Both the position numbers and the translations under genes were made by a program. 64,000 bases of DNA, from NCBI GenBank assembly GCA_964211495.1, contig CAXORL010000001.1, positions 1,054,001 to 1,118,000 on the forward strand, read 5' to 3'. The stretch comes from Faucicola osloensis_B (lineage in GTDB: Bacteria; Pseudomonadota; Gammaproteobacteria; Pseudomonadales; Moraxellaceae). Below are positions 37,247 to 46,008 of the stretch, in pieces. The notes beneath the pieces were generated by a model. The model saw only the letters and a program-made list of their open reading frames with translations, was not told the DNA's origin and did no database searches. Position 1 is the stretch's first letter; each line of letters begins with the position of its first letter.

Positions 37247-38026
37247 ATGAGCGGATTAGTGATTGAAAATTTAAGCGTACAGTATCCAACTACCCAGTCC
37301 AATAGCTACCCCACGTTGGCACTTGATAAGGTGAATTTATCATTGGCAGCGCAAAGTTTTTGTGTGGTGCTTGGGGCATCAGGCTGCGGTAAAAGCACTT
37401 TGCTCAACACCATTGCAGGCTTTATTCCTGTGACCCAAGGCGCGTTAAGCCTAGACGGTCAAGCCATTACCAAGCCCAGTGTGGATAGAGCAGTGGTATT
37501 TCAAAACCATGCGTTATTCCCTTGGCTCAATGTCGCTGACAACGTCAGTTTTGCCGGCAAATTAGCAGGGGTCGATGCCAAAACCCAAGCCAAACAAACC
37601 GAGCAAATTTTGCAGTGGGTAGGACTAGAACATGCTGCGGAAAAATCGATTTGGGAATTATCAGGCGGGATGCAACAACGTGTGGGCATCGCCCGCGTAC
37701 TAGCATCAAAAGCCAAAATGCTATTACTAGATGAGCCATTTGCCGCCCTTGATGCTTTTATGCGCGAATCCATGCAAGAACTACTGCTCAATATTTGGCA
37801 ACAAAGCAAACGACAAATATTGTTGATTTCGCATGATATTGAAGAGGCGTTATTTTTGGCAACCGACTTGGTGGTGATGGGTCAAGGAAAAATTCTGCAC
37901 CATTACCATCCGACTTTTAGCCAACGCTTTGCCCAAGGACAAAGCACTCGCGCCATAAAATCAGACCGTGAGTTTATTGAATGGCGAGAACAGTTATTTC
38001 AGCAAATTGTGGCGGGTCGTATTTGA
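37247..38026 (+). CDS. tauB: Taurine ABC transporter, ATP-binding protein
   Basis: ATPase subunit of the taurine importer. Walker A GASGCGKSTLL (about 43–53), Q-loop VFQNHALFPWL, signature LSGGMQQRVGIARVLA, Walker B MLLLDEPFAALD and H-loop ISHDIEEAL. 259 residues, 29 bp after tauA with an AAGGA ribosome site. Closest to TauB/SsuB nitrate/sulfonate/taurine ATPases; the presence of tauD supports taurine. Confidence 0.93.
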   Translation: MSGLVIENLSVQYPTTQSNSYPTLALDKVNLSLAAQSFCVVLGASGCGKSTLLNTIAGFIPVTQGALSLDGQAITKPSVDRAVVFQNHALFPWLNVADNVSFAGKLAGVDAKTQAKQTEQILQWVGLEHAAEKSIWELSGGMQQRVGIARVLASKAKMLLLDEPFAALDAFMRESMQELLLNIWQQSKRQILLISHDIEEALFLATDLVVMGQGKILHHYHPTFSQRFAQGQSTRAIKSDREFIEWREQLFQQIVAGRI

Positions 38027-38079
38027 CAGCCAGCTAAAACTGCGCCAATTCATCATAATAATTTAACAGGAATTAGGTC

Positions 38080-38985
38080 ATGACGAGCCAAACAATTTCT
38101 AAGATTGATACCGCAACTCACCCCGCTGATAAACCAATCGACCATCAGTCAGCGCCAACTGCAGCCGTTATTGAGACTACCATGACAACACGCCCTACCC
38201 CTGCCTCATCTTTTGTGTCCCAACATCATGGGGTAGTCTGGGGCTTCATCAGTGTGGTTACTGCATTGGCGATTTGGTGGGCGGTGACTGCGACAGGACT
38301 GGTGCCAAGTTTATTTTTACCAAACCCTACCAGTGTGTGGCAACAGTTTGTCAAAGTCTCCACGGAAGGCTATATGTCGGCAACCTTGATACAGCATACC
38401 TTTGCTAGCCTAGGACGGGTATTTATTGCCTTGGTTTTGGCAGTGGTGGTGGGTGTGCCTATCGCTATTTGGATGGGAACCAATCGCACAGTTCAGGCTA
38501 TTTTTGACCCGTTGCTCGAGTTTTATCGCCCAATTCCCCCGCTCGCTTACTTGCCATTATTGGTGATTTGGTTAGGGATTGGCGAGCTGACCAAAATCAC
38601 GCTTATCTTTTTATCAATTTTAGCCCCGATTATTATCTCAACGTTGCAGGGTATTTTAACCGTTAATAAAAGCCGCCAATTTGCCGCGCTATCGCTCGGT
38701 GCGACCCCATCGCAATTACTTTGGCATGTGACATTGCCATCGGCTTTACCTCATATTCTAACAGGGATTCGTATTGGGCTGGGTGTAGGTTGGTCCACTT
38801 TGGTGGCAGCTGAATTGGTAGCCGCAACTAAAGGGTTGGGCTTTATGATTCAGTCAGCCGCGCAGTTTCTATCGACGGATATTGTCATTCTCGGGATTAT
38901 AATTATTGCGGTGATTGCGTTTATTTTAGAAATTTTATTAAGAAAATTACAAGCTAACCTTGCCCCTTGGTACGGCAAATATTAA
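38080..38985 (+). CDS. tauC: Taurine ABC transporter, permease
   Basis: Integral-membrane subunit of the taurine importer. 301 residues with a polar N-terminal extension (about 45 residues, Thr/Pro-rich), then six hydrophobic segments. The coupling (EAA) loop SLGATPSQLLWHVTLPSALPHILTGIRIGLG is intact. FYRPIPPLAYLPLLVIWLGIGE is typical of SsuC/TauC. Preceded by CAGGAATTAGG. Confidence 0.93.
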   Translation: MTSQTISKIDTATHPADKPIDHQSAPTAAVIETTMTTRPTPASSFVSQHHGVVWGFISVVTALAIWWAVTATGLVPSLFLPNPTSVWQQFVKVSTEGYMSATLIQHTFASLGRVFIALVLAVVVGVPIAIWMGTNRTVQAIFDPLLEFYRPIPPLAYLPLLVIWLGIGELTKITLIFLSILAPIIISTLQGILTVNKSRQFAALSLGATPSQLLWHVTLPSALPHILTGIRIGLGVGWSTLVAAELVAATKGLGFMIQSAAQFLSTDIVILGIIIIAVIAFILEILLRKLQANLAPWYGKY

Positions 38986-39027
38986 AACAGCTGTAACTAC
39001 TGATAACTAAACAATTTGGAGATCATC

Positions 39028-39879
39028 ATGACCACGTTAACAATCGAAAAAATCACCCCAAATATTGGCGCGGTGGTGACAGGTATCGACTTTAGCCAAC
39101 CTTTGATAGACACTCAACAACACGAAATTGAGCAAGCATTATTGACGCATCAAGTCTTATTCTTTCGTAAACAGGCAATTACCCCAAAACAACAAGCGGA
39201 TTTTGCGCGTCAATTTGGCTCACTGCATATTCACCCGATTTTCCCCCAAGCCGATAACCAGCCAGAGATTGTACTGCTTGATAATCATAAAACCGATTTG
39301 CGAGACAATGCCATTTGGCATACCGATGTGACTTTTAGCGAAACGCCACCGCTTGGCAGTATTTTGGCAGCCAAACAAGTCCCAAGCTTTGGCGGTGACA
39401 CGCTGTGGTCAAGCAGCTATGCCGCGTATGATAATTTATCGCCTGCGTTTCGCGCTTTTTTGGCAGGGTTGACGGCAACGCACAATATTATCCAATCTTT
39501 TCCGCAAGAGCGATTTGGCAATACGCCCGAGGGCTTTGCCCAGTGGCAACAAGCGCAAATTGACAATCCGCCTGTGGTGCATCCTGTCATTCGCACTCAC
39601 CCTGTCACCGGTAAAAAATTGATTTTTGTCAATGAAGGCTTTACCACAAAAATAAATGAATTATCCGACTCAGAAAGTAAAGCGGTACTCAACTTTTTAT
39701 TCCAACATATTAGCAAACCTGAATTTACGGTGAGATGGCATTGGCAAAATGATGACATTGCGTTTTGGGATAATCGAGCCACTCAGCACTATGCGACCCA
39801 TGATTATGGCGATACAGTACATCGTGTCATGCACCGTGCCACTATTAATGGGGATAAACCGTTTTATCATTCAATCTAA
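39028..39879 (+). CDS. tauD: Taurine dioxygenase
   Basis: Fe(II)/2-oxoglutarate-dependent oxygenase that releases sulfite and aminoacetaldehyde from taurine. Iron facial triad: HTDVTF (HxD, about 95–97) and the distal His in HRVMHRATI, whose Arg binds 2-oxoglutarate. 283 residues. The start at 39028 follows TTGGAGATCATC; four earlier codons are unlikely. End of tauABCD. Confidence 0.94.
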   Translation: MTTLTIEKITPNIGAVVTGIDFSQPLIDTQQHEIEQALLTHQVLFFRKQAITPKQQADFARQFGSLHIHPIFPQADNQPEIVLLDNHKTDLRDNAIWHTDVTFSETPPLGSILAAKQVPSFGGDTLWSSSYAAYDNLSPAFRAFLAGLTATHNIIQSFPQERFGNTPEGFAQWQQAQIDNPPVVHPVIRTHPVTGKKLIFVNEGFTTKINELSDSESKAVLNFLFQHISKPEFTVRWHWQNDDIAFWDNRATQHYATHDYGDTVHRVMHRATINGDKPFYHSI

Positions 39880-40017
39880 TGGTTGCTCAATTAATAGATT
39901 AAACAAACTTTTTATCAAGGATAAAACAATCAATGACAATGAAGTAAACTAAAGAGCAGATGATAGTGAATTTATCAATAAAGTTAATGTTTTAGACTAA
40001 GGATGAAATCAAGAAGA

Positions 40018-40093
40018 TGGTGCGCTCGGCGGGACTCGAACCCACGCCACAGGCTTCGGAGACCTGTACTCTATCCAGTTGAGCTACGAACGC
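40018..40093 (-). tRNA. tRNA-Arg (anticodon CCG)
   Basis: Complete cloverleaf on the minus strand: acceptor GCGTTCG/CGAGCGC (one G·T), D stem GCTC/GAGT, anticodon stem CAGGT/GCCTG with loop CTCCGAA (anticodon CCG), T stem GTGGG/CCCGC with loop TTCGAGT, discriminator A and encoded CCA. 76 nt. It reads codon CGG. No repeat of its 3' end was seen nearby. Confidence 0.95.
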
Positions 40094-40381
40094 TTATTGG
40101 CATTGAAAAAAAGCAGTGGGCTATTTTAGCAAACTTTTCGTGCAATAAGCAAATCATCAAAATTCCTGCCAAAAACTGCGCCGCAAAGTTGATAGCACAT
40201 ATCAAATAAGCATAGCTTTTTCAGATAATTTTCCCTTATAATAGTATGGAAAATAAATCTGTGTAACATTTATCGCATCAATATCGCATCAACGGATACA
40301 ATCGAGCAATCTAATGGCTTATATTGTCCGTTTTAAAAGTATTACGATAATTTAATTCACCTGTTTGAGAGAACGTGACGA

Positions 40382-40975
40382 ATGAAAAAAGTAGTGATGT
40401 TATCAGCGGTTACTATGCTAAGTCTTGCTGGTATCGCTGTCAGCCAAGCTGAGGATAAAGCCAGTGCCCCCGCAGCGGCATCAGCTACCGCTAGCGCTTC
40501 AAGTACCGCGACTGCCTCAAGTACTGCAACTGCTTCAGCACCTGCATCCTCTGCCGCTCCTGCGAAAAAGACAGCAGAAAAAGTACCTGAAGACCCACCT
40601 CAAGTTGCAAAATTGGTTGCATTATACCCAAATTTAATCGCACGTATTGCCCCCCAAGGTAAAGTTTGTTTTGAAGGTAAAGAGTGTGATATCACTATTG
40701 CTGCCGCATTGGGCGCCGCTGATCCAAATAAACCACGTGAAGGCAAAGTGATTTTTGAAGGTGTGTGTCATACTTGTCATACTGCAGGTCTGTTAGGTGC
40801 ACCAAAGTTTGGTGACAAAGGCGCCTGGGGTCCCCGTATCGCTAAAGGTACCGCTACCCTTCACCAACACGCGCTACAAGGCTTTAACGCCATGCCAGCC
40901 AAAGGTGGTAACGCTGATTTGCTAGATGTGGAAGTGACCAACGCGGTTGATTATATGGTGTCTCAAGCCAAATAG
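40382..40975 (+). CDS. Periplasmic c5-type cytochrome with Ala/Ser-rich linker
   Basis: 197 residues: signal peptide MKKVVMLSAVTMLSLAGIAVSQA, then about 45 residues rich in Ala, Ser, Thr and Pro with repeated ATASS units, then a class I cytochrome domain with CHTCH haem motif (about 134) and a Met ligand in FNAMPAKGG. GLLGAPKFGDKGAWGPRIAKG is typical of cytochrome c5. Probably tethers a haem carrier to the respiratory chain. Followed by a terminator. Confidence 0.9.
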   Translation: MKKVVMLSAVTMLSLAGIAVSQAEDKASAPAAASATASASSTATASSTATASAPASSAAPAKKTAEKVPEDPPQVAKLVALYPNLIARIAPQGKVCFEGKECDITIAAALGAADPNKPREGKVIFEGVCHTCHTAGLLGAPKFGDKGAWGPRIAKGTATLHQHALQGFNAMPAKGGNADLLDVEVTNAVDYMVSQAK

Positions 40976-40993
40976 TCTTTTTTAGCCCAGATG

Positions 40994-41019
40994 AAGCCTA
41001 TCAACTGATAGGCTTTTTT
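40994..41019 (+). terminator. Terminator after cytochrome gene
   Basis: Inverted repeat AAGCCTATCA/TGATAGGCTT with a very short centre, followed by a T run. Confidence 0.85.
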
Positions 41020-41134
41020 AATTATATCATTGATATAATTTAGCTTAACCACTATAAACTTAGTTCACTCAAATCTTTAAACTGTCCAACCCATCCCCAT
41101 TAAGGTCTCACCTTTAACCAGAACCTGTATTGCT

Positions 41135-42094
41135 ATGGCAAACTTTGACACTACCATCCCTGCTCTAAAAATCACCCAGCTTACCAAAACCTACCCAAAT
41201 GGTTTTGTCGCACTCAAAGGCATTGATTTGACTGTACCCCAAGGTGGATTTTTTGCCCTACTCGGTCCCAATGGTGCGGGTAAATCCACCACCATTGGTA
41301 TTATCAGCTCGCTATTTAAACCCAGCTCAGGCTCGGTAGAAATTTTTGGGGTAGATTTGCTTAAACAGCCTGCCAAAGCCAAGCAGTTCTTAGGCGTGGT
41401 GCCACAAGAATTTAACTTTATGCAGTTTGAAAAAGTCGAAGATATTTTGATTGCCCAAGCGGGTTATTTTGGCATACCTCCCAAGCAATCTCGCCCGCGC
41501 GCCGAAAAACTGCTTAAAGCATTGGGGCTTTGGGAAAAACGCGACGACAAAGCACGTATGCTCTCTGGCGGTATGAAGCGCCGTTTGATGATTGCGCGTG
41601 CTTTAATGCACCGTCCCAAACTGTTGATTTTGGATGAGCCGACTGCAGGGGTGGATATTGAACTGCGCCGCTCGATGTGGGATTTTATGCAGCAAATTAA
41701 CACGGAAGAAGGTACGACCATTATTTTAACCACCCATTATTTAGAAGAAGCTGAGCAGTTGTGTAAAAACATTGCTATCCTTGACCAGGGTGAAATTCGT
41801 ATCAATACTGATATGAAAAGTTTGCTTACCAGCCTTGATGTGGAAAGCTTTGTGTTTGATTTGGCGCAACCTTATCCCGCACCCGTTGCGTTAACCAATG
41901 TGGTAAAAACCAAGCAGCCAGACCCGTTGACCCTTGAAGTCACACTCAAAAAAGGCGACAGTTTAAATGATGTTTTTGCCCAGTTAACTGCTCAAAATAT
42001 TCAGGTAGCGAGTATGCGTAACAAAGCCAATCGCCTTGAAGAGTTGTTTTTAGGGATTGTTGAAAATAATTTGACTGAAAAATTGGAGAATTAA
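41135..42094 (+). CDS. yadG: ABC exporter ATP-binding protein (YadG-like)
   Basis: ATPase of an ABC-2 type exporter. Walker A GPNGAGKSTT (about 45–54), Q-loop VPQEFNF, signature LSGGMKRRL, Walker B LILDEPTAGVD and H-loop TTHYLEEAE. The extra C-terminal domain (about 230–319) is usual for ABC-2 ATPases. The stop is immediately followed by the permease gene (1-bp gap). YadG/YadH transport an unknown compound in E. coli; same here. Confidence 0.88.
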   Translation: MANFDTTIPALKITQLTKTYPNGFVALKGIDLTVPQGGFFALLGPNGAGKSTTIGIISSLFKPSSGSVEIFGVDLLKQPAKAKQFLGVVPQEFNFMQFEKVEDILIAQAGYFGIPPKQSRPRAEKLLKALGLWEKRDDKARMLSGGMKRRLMIARALMHRPKLLILDEPTAGVDIELRRSMWDFMQQINTEEGTTIILTTHYLEEAEQLCKNIAILDQGEIRINTDMKSLLTSLDVESFVFDLAQPYPAPVALTNVVKTKQPDPLTLEVTLKKGDSLNDVFAQLTAQNIQVASMRNKANRLEELFLGIVENNLTEKLEN

Positions 42095-42095
42095 C

Positions 42096-42869
42096 ATGGA
42101 TTTTCAGCACCAGTTGGTTGCCTTTAACACCTTGTTAGTCAAGGAAATCCGCCGAATTCTTCGCATTTGGCCGCAAACGCTGTTGCCCCCTGCCATCACC
42201 ATGAGTTTGTATTTTATCATCTTTGGTAAAATGATTGGCGCGCGCGTTGGCGATATGGGCGGTGTCTCTTACATGCAGTTTATCGTGCCTGGCTTGATTA
42301 TGATGTCGGTGATTACCAATAGCTACTCCAATGTGGTATCGAGTTTTTTTGCCACCAAGTTTCATGGTAATATCGAAGAGATGCTGGTCAGTCCGATTTC
42401 TAAACATACCATTTTACTGGGCTTTATCGCGGGCGGTTTGTTTCGGGGGTTGACCATTGGCGCGATTGTGACGGTGCTCGCGTTGTTTTTTACTCAGTTA
42501 TCACTGGTGCATGCATTTGTCACGATCTTTACTGTGGTGATGACCTCGGCATTATTTTCGCTGGGCGGTATGATTAATGCGGTATTTGCGCGCTCGTTTG
42601 ATGATATTTCCATCGTACCCAGTTTTGTATTGACACCCTTGACGTATTTGGGCGGTGTGTTTTATTCCCTTAAAGATTTATCGGGATTTTGGCAAAACAT
42701 ATCGCTACTAAACCCCATTGTTTATATGGTCAACGCTTTTCGCTATGGTATTTTGGGTCATTCAGATGTCAATGTATGGTCATCTTTGGTGGCGATTGGG
42801 ATTTTTACCGCGATATTTTATGGCATTGCGTATTATCTTTTAGCAGATGGCTCACGCGTTCGTTTATAA
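42096..42869 (+). CDS. yadH: ABC-2 type exporter permease (YadH-like)
   Basis: 257-residue inner-membrane permease with six hydrophobic segments. VKEIRRILRIWPQTLLPPAI, YMQFIVPGLIMMSVITNSY, NIEEMLVSPIS and LTPLTYLGGVFYSL are hallmark ABC-2 permease blocks. Translated right after the ATPase gene; an AATTGGAG site lies within the ATPase 3' end. Confidence 0.9.
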   Translation: MDFQHQLVAFNTLLVKEIRRILRIWPQTLLPPAITMSLYFIIFGKMIGARVGDMGGVSYMQFIVPGLIMMSVITNSYSNVVSSFFATKFHGNIEEMLVSPISKHTILLGFIAGGLFRGLTIGAIVTVLALFFTQLSLVHAFVTIFTVVMTSALFSLGGMINAVFARSFDDISIVPSFVLTPLTYLGGVFYSLKDLSGFWQNISLLNPIVYMVNAFRYGILGHSDVNVWSSLVAIGIFTAIFYGIAYYLLADGSRVRL

Positions 42870-42898
42870 CTTAGATAACTTAGTTAAATTAAAAAAAT

Positions 42899-43750
42899 AT
42901 GAAACCACTTGAAACTCACGGTATTTTGGGTCAATCCACCCACTATCCAAAAACCTACGCCCCCGATATGCTCTACCCCATTCCCCGCGCATTGGGACGG
43001 GCAAACCTAGCACTGCCTGCTGACGCCTTAAGCATCGGCATGGACTGGTGGCAGGTTTTTGAGATGTCTTGGCTGAATTCGCACGGCATATCACAGGTGG
43101 CAATGGCGCGCCTTGCCATCCCCGCCACATCAGACTATATTGTCGAATCAAAATCGCTCAAACTTTATTTTAATAGTCTAAATTTCACTGAATTTGACAA
43201 TCAACAAGCTGTTAAAGCAACGGTGGAAAAAGATTTATCCGCTTGTCTAAAAACCGATGTGACGCTTGAGATTTTTGAGGTGAACATCGCAAATAGCTTA
43301 CCCATCAGCGGGCCACAGGGTGACTGTATTGATAACGCGTTAGATAATAGCGATAAAACAATCGCCATCGTCAGTGATGTCGATCCTTCAAGCTTGACCG
43401 TTGCTCATCAAGGCGACTCGGATAGCCAGTTACAAATTTTGCATTCGCATCTGCTGCGCTCAAACTGCCCTGTCACCAATCAGCCAGATTGGGGAACACT
43501 GGAGATTCAGATAGATAGCCAACCAATTGACCGAGCAGGGCTTCTTGAGTATATTTTGAGCTTTCGTCAGCATAATGGCTTTCATGAACAATGCGTTGAG
43601 CAGATTTTTAGTGATTTAACCCAAGTCTTTGCGCCAAAAACGCTCATGGTACGCGCATGGTACACACGCCGTGGCGGGATTGATATCAATCCTTGTCGAG
43701 TGAGTGATATCAGTTTGTTACCGCCACCGTCACGGCTCAACCGTCAGTAA
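42899..43750 (+). CDS. queF: NADPH-dependent preQ0 reductase QueF
   Basis: Reduces 7-cyano-7-deazaguanine to preQ1 for queuosine synthesis. Long (YqfF/QueF two-domain, E. coli-type) form of 283 residues: N-terminal part with LYPIPRALGRANLAL, the ESKSLKLYFNS motif that binds NADPH, catalytic Cys in SNCPVTNQPDWG (about 190), and EQCVEQIFSDL near the C-terminus. Weak ribosome site. 29 bp after yadH, so possibly co-transcribed. Confidence 0.95.
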   Translation: MKPLETHGILGQSTHYPKTYAPDMLYPIPRALGRANLALPADALSIGMDWWQVFEMSWLNSHGISQVAMARLAIPATSDYIVESKSLKLYFNSLNFTEFDNQQAVKATVEKDLSACLKTDVTLEIFEVNIANSLPISGPQGDCIDNALDNSDKTIAIVSDVDPSSLTVAHQGDSDSQLQILHSHLLRSNCPVTNQPDWGTLEIQIDSQPIDRAGLLEYILSFRQHNGFHEQCVEQIFSDLTQVFAPKTLMVRAWYTRRGGIDINPCRVSDISLLPPPSRLNRQ

Positions 43751-43859
43751 GCTAGTCGCATTTTTATCAAAAAAAGCGTATGCTATGTTTTTTCAAAATT
43801 TTTCTGCCGCCAACTATATCTAACAGTTGACGGCAAGCAATACCCAGAAGGATTACCGC

Positions 43860-44900
43860 ATGCAAGCAGTCGGTCAACTCATGCTCGATATTGAAGGCAC
43901 AGCGCTTAGCCTAGCAGATGAAGCACTGCTACGCCAACCGGAAGTTGGCGGCGTGATTTTGTTTGGGCGCAATGTAGAAAGCCCTGAGCAAGTGCGCGAA
44001 CTGACCGATAGTATGCGTGCAATCAAGCCCAATATTCTAATTGCCGTTGACCAAGAAGGTGGACGTGTCGCTCGCTTACGAGCCGGTTTTTCGCCGCTAC
44101 CTGCGATGGGTAAACTCGGTGAAAGGTTTGAGCATGACCCTATCACTGCGCTTGATCTTGCTTATTGCGCGGGCTATTTGATGGCAAGCGAAGTCCTAGC
44201 GGTTGGGATTGATTTTAGTTTTGCGCCTGTACTTGATATCAATGGGGTTAGCCGCGTCATTGGTGATCGCGCGTTTCACGCCCATCCGATTGCAATCACC
44301 GCCTTATCTGCTGAATTCATGCGCGGCATGAAACTTGCCGGAATGGCAACCACGGGCAAGCATTTTCCCGGTCATGGCTCAGTTGCACCGGATTCTCATG
44401 TGGATGATGCCACCGATGAGCGCAGTTATGATGAGATTCGCCAATACGATATGCAGCCATTTATTCGCAACAAGCCGCTACTGGATGCACTCATGCCCGC
44501 TCACGTGGTATTTAGCACAGTTGATAACAAACCTGCAGGGTTTTCATCGATTTGGCTACAACAGATTATTCGTGGCAAATTAGGGTTTAATGGGGTATTG
44601 TTCTCCGATGACCTATCGATGAAAGCGGCACATGTTGCAGGTGATGCAGGTGACCGTATTGCGGCTGCCTTAACGGCAGGTTGCGACATGGGATTATTGT
44701 GTAATGACCGCCCTGCTGCCTTGGTTGCGCTTGAGCGTTTACAAAAACAGCCGACACTGCTCAATACCACCAGCCAACATCGGTTATCTACCATGAAAGG
44801 CAATATCAAAGGCTGGCGGGGCTCGCTGGCCGACTCAGCCAAAGACTGGTTACACTGGCAAAGCAGTCAGCGTAAGGTGCTAGAAAATTTCTTTGCATGA
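43860..44900 (+). CDS. nagZ: Beta-N-acetylhexosaminidase
   Basis: Cytoplasmic GH3 enzyme of peptidoglycan recycling, removing GlcNAc from GlcNAc-anhydroMurNAc peptides. Motifs: LFGRNVESPEQ, AVDQEGGRVARLR, KHFPGHGSVAPDSH (catalytic loop His/Asp) and GVLFSDDLSMKAA (nucleophile Asp). 346 residues. The ATG at 43860 follows AGAAGGATTACC; eleven earlier codons are unlikely. Confidence 0.94.
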   Translation: MQAVGQLMLDIEGTALSLADEALLRQPEVGGVILFGRNVESPEQVRELTDSMRAIKPNILIAVDQEGGRVARLRAGFSPLPAMGKLGERFEHDPITALDLAYCAGYLMASEVLAVGIDFSFAPVLDINGVSRVIGDRAFHAHPIAITALSAEFMRGMKLAGMATTGKHFPGHGSVAPDSHVDDATDERSYDEIRQYDMQPFIRNKPLLDALMPAHVVFSTVDNKPAGFSSIWLQQIIRGKLGFNGVLFSDDLSMKAAHVAGDAGDRIAAALTAGCDMGLLCNDRPAALVALERLQKQPTLLNTTSQHRLSTMKGNIKGWRGSLADSAKDWLHWQSSQRKVLENFFA

Positions 44901-44956
44901 ATTTGCTTAAAACAAGAAAATTTAAAACGAGCAACTTTCAAAAAAAACAAATTCAA

Positions 44957-44986
44957 AAAAAGCAACGCGGCAACGTTGCTTTTTTT
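44957..44986 (+). terminator. Terminator after nagZ
   Basis: 11-bp stem (44957–44967 with 44974–44984), loop CGGCAA, T run. The run of A on the other side may also serve the convergent gene. Confidence 0.85.
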
Positions 44987-45019
44987 GTGGCTACTTTCTT
45001 GTAGCTAATTTTTGATTCA

Positions 45020-45580
45020 TCAATTGACATAGCGCAATTGAGCTATCATTTTTTGCAAATGCTCACTACTTAATTGACTCCAGATGTTATAAAAACAGCC
45101 ATTATTCAGCACGAGGTAAGCCAGCATTTTACCCTGTGGGTTATTGCCCTCTCGCCCAAGCGTCACATAACTGCCATCGGCATAGTTTTTACGATAGGCC
45201 CAGCCCTCATACAAGTCACGCTTAGACGTGGTACCGGCATTGGCTACGCCATAAGCACTGCGTAAAGGCCTGCCTTTATAGTTTTTCAAATCATACGCCA
45301 CCGCAAAGCCACCTGAAAAATTGGCAGCGCGCGATTGCGCAGTTTTGATATTCACTGATGAATGATTAGCAATGGCTAAAATTGGGCAATATTTATAATC
45401 AGATTGTCGCCATTGCTGTTGATAAACTGGGCTAACCTGGTTACTTTTGAGTGATGCATGCGATTGCCAAGGTGATTTTGGCAGTTTAGTAGCCGCTTGG
45501 GCAGTATTGACAACTATGCAGCCACTTATCACAACACTGGTCATAGCAAGTTGATGACACATAGCGTTACGTCGTTTCAT
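45020..45580 (-). CDS. Secreted protein of unknown function
   Basis: 186 residues from the ATG at 45580. The N-terminus has a basic start, a hydrophobic core (TSVVISGCIVV) and a plausible cleavage site TAQA|A. No domain recognised. The mature part is rich in Tyr, Asn and Ser, with two Cys (YCPIL and GCFYN) that could form a disulfide. Located between nagZ and the tRNA fragment that borders the island, so it belongs to the chromosome side. Confidence 0.6.
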   Translation of the reverse strand: MKRRNAMCHQLAMTSVVISGCIVVNTAQAATKLPKSPWQSHASLKSNQVSPVYQQQWRQSDYKYCPILAIANHSSVNIKTAQSRAANFSGGFAVAYDLKNYKGRPLRSAYGVANAGTTSKRDLYEGWAYRKNYADGSYVTLGREGNNPQGKMLAYLVLNNGCFYNIWSQLSSEHLQKMIAQLRYVN

Positions 45581-45780
45581 ATTCAAGGTCTCACGCCATT
45601 TTATTTTAGGGTTTCCATCAGGTAAAGTTACGCTATTGTCAATTTACCTTTACCAGCTTATCTTGTAGTCCACTATATGACCTTAGTATATAAAATAAAT
45701 AATGGTTCATCCTAAAAAAGTGTAGCGAAACCGTTGTTTTTTATAACAAATTTGCAAATGAGAGAAATAAAGCAGGCATA

Positions 45781-45816
45781 AAAAAGCCCCTAATTTAATG
45801 AATTAAGGGCTTTTTT
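45781..45816. terminator. Strong bidirectional hairpin next to the tRNA fragment
   Basis: 15-bp inverted repeat with one mismatch (45781–45795 with 45801–45815), flanked by A and T tracts. Read on the minus strand it lies 7 bp past the CCA of the tRNA fragment, where a tRNA terminator would be. Confidence 0.88.
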
Positions 45817-45822
45817 AGAATA

Positions 45823-45846
45823 TGGGGCGAATGATGGGGTTCTAAC
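45823..45846 (-). other. tRNA 3' fragment, probable attachment-site remnant (tRNA-His-like)
   Basis: On the minus strand: T-loop TTAGAAC (consensus TTCGAAC with one change), T-stem 3' strand CCCAT, acceptor 3' strand CATTCGC, discriminator C, then CCA. The 5' parts of a tRNA are absent: sequence above 45846 is AT-rich and unrelated. C73 is the hallmark of tRNA-His, so identity as tRNA-His is likely but inferred. A lone 3' end next to a terminator, at the point where base composition drops, is what integration at a tRNA 3' end leaves behind. Confidence 0.72.
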
Positions 45847-46008
45847 ATTTTAGTTAAACCTTTGATTTATAAAAATATTATTATTTTAATAATGAAAAAT
45901 AACGCTAAAAGTAACGCATTAATTCATATGTTATTTAAAGCTTTAAGCTATTAAATACCTTCTATTTCTGTATTGGAAGAATAATAAATATTATGTATCA
46001 TGATTACT

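Noticed and set aside
40018..40093. tRNA-Arg as an integration site
   Set aside because: The tRNA is intact, no repeat of its 3' end is seen in the window, and flanking genes are ordinary chromosomal ones.
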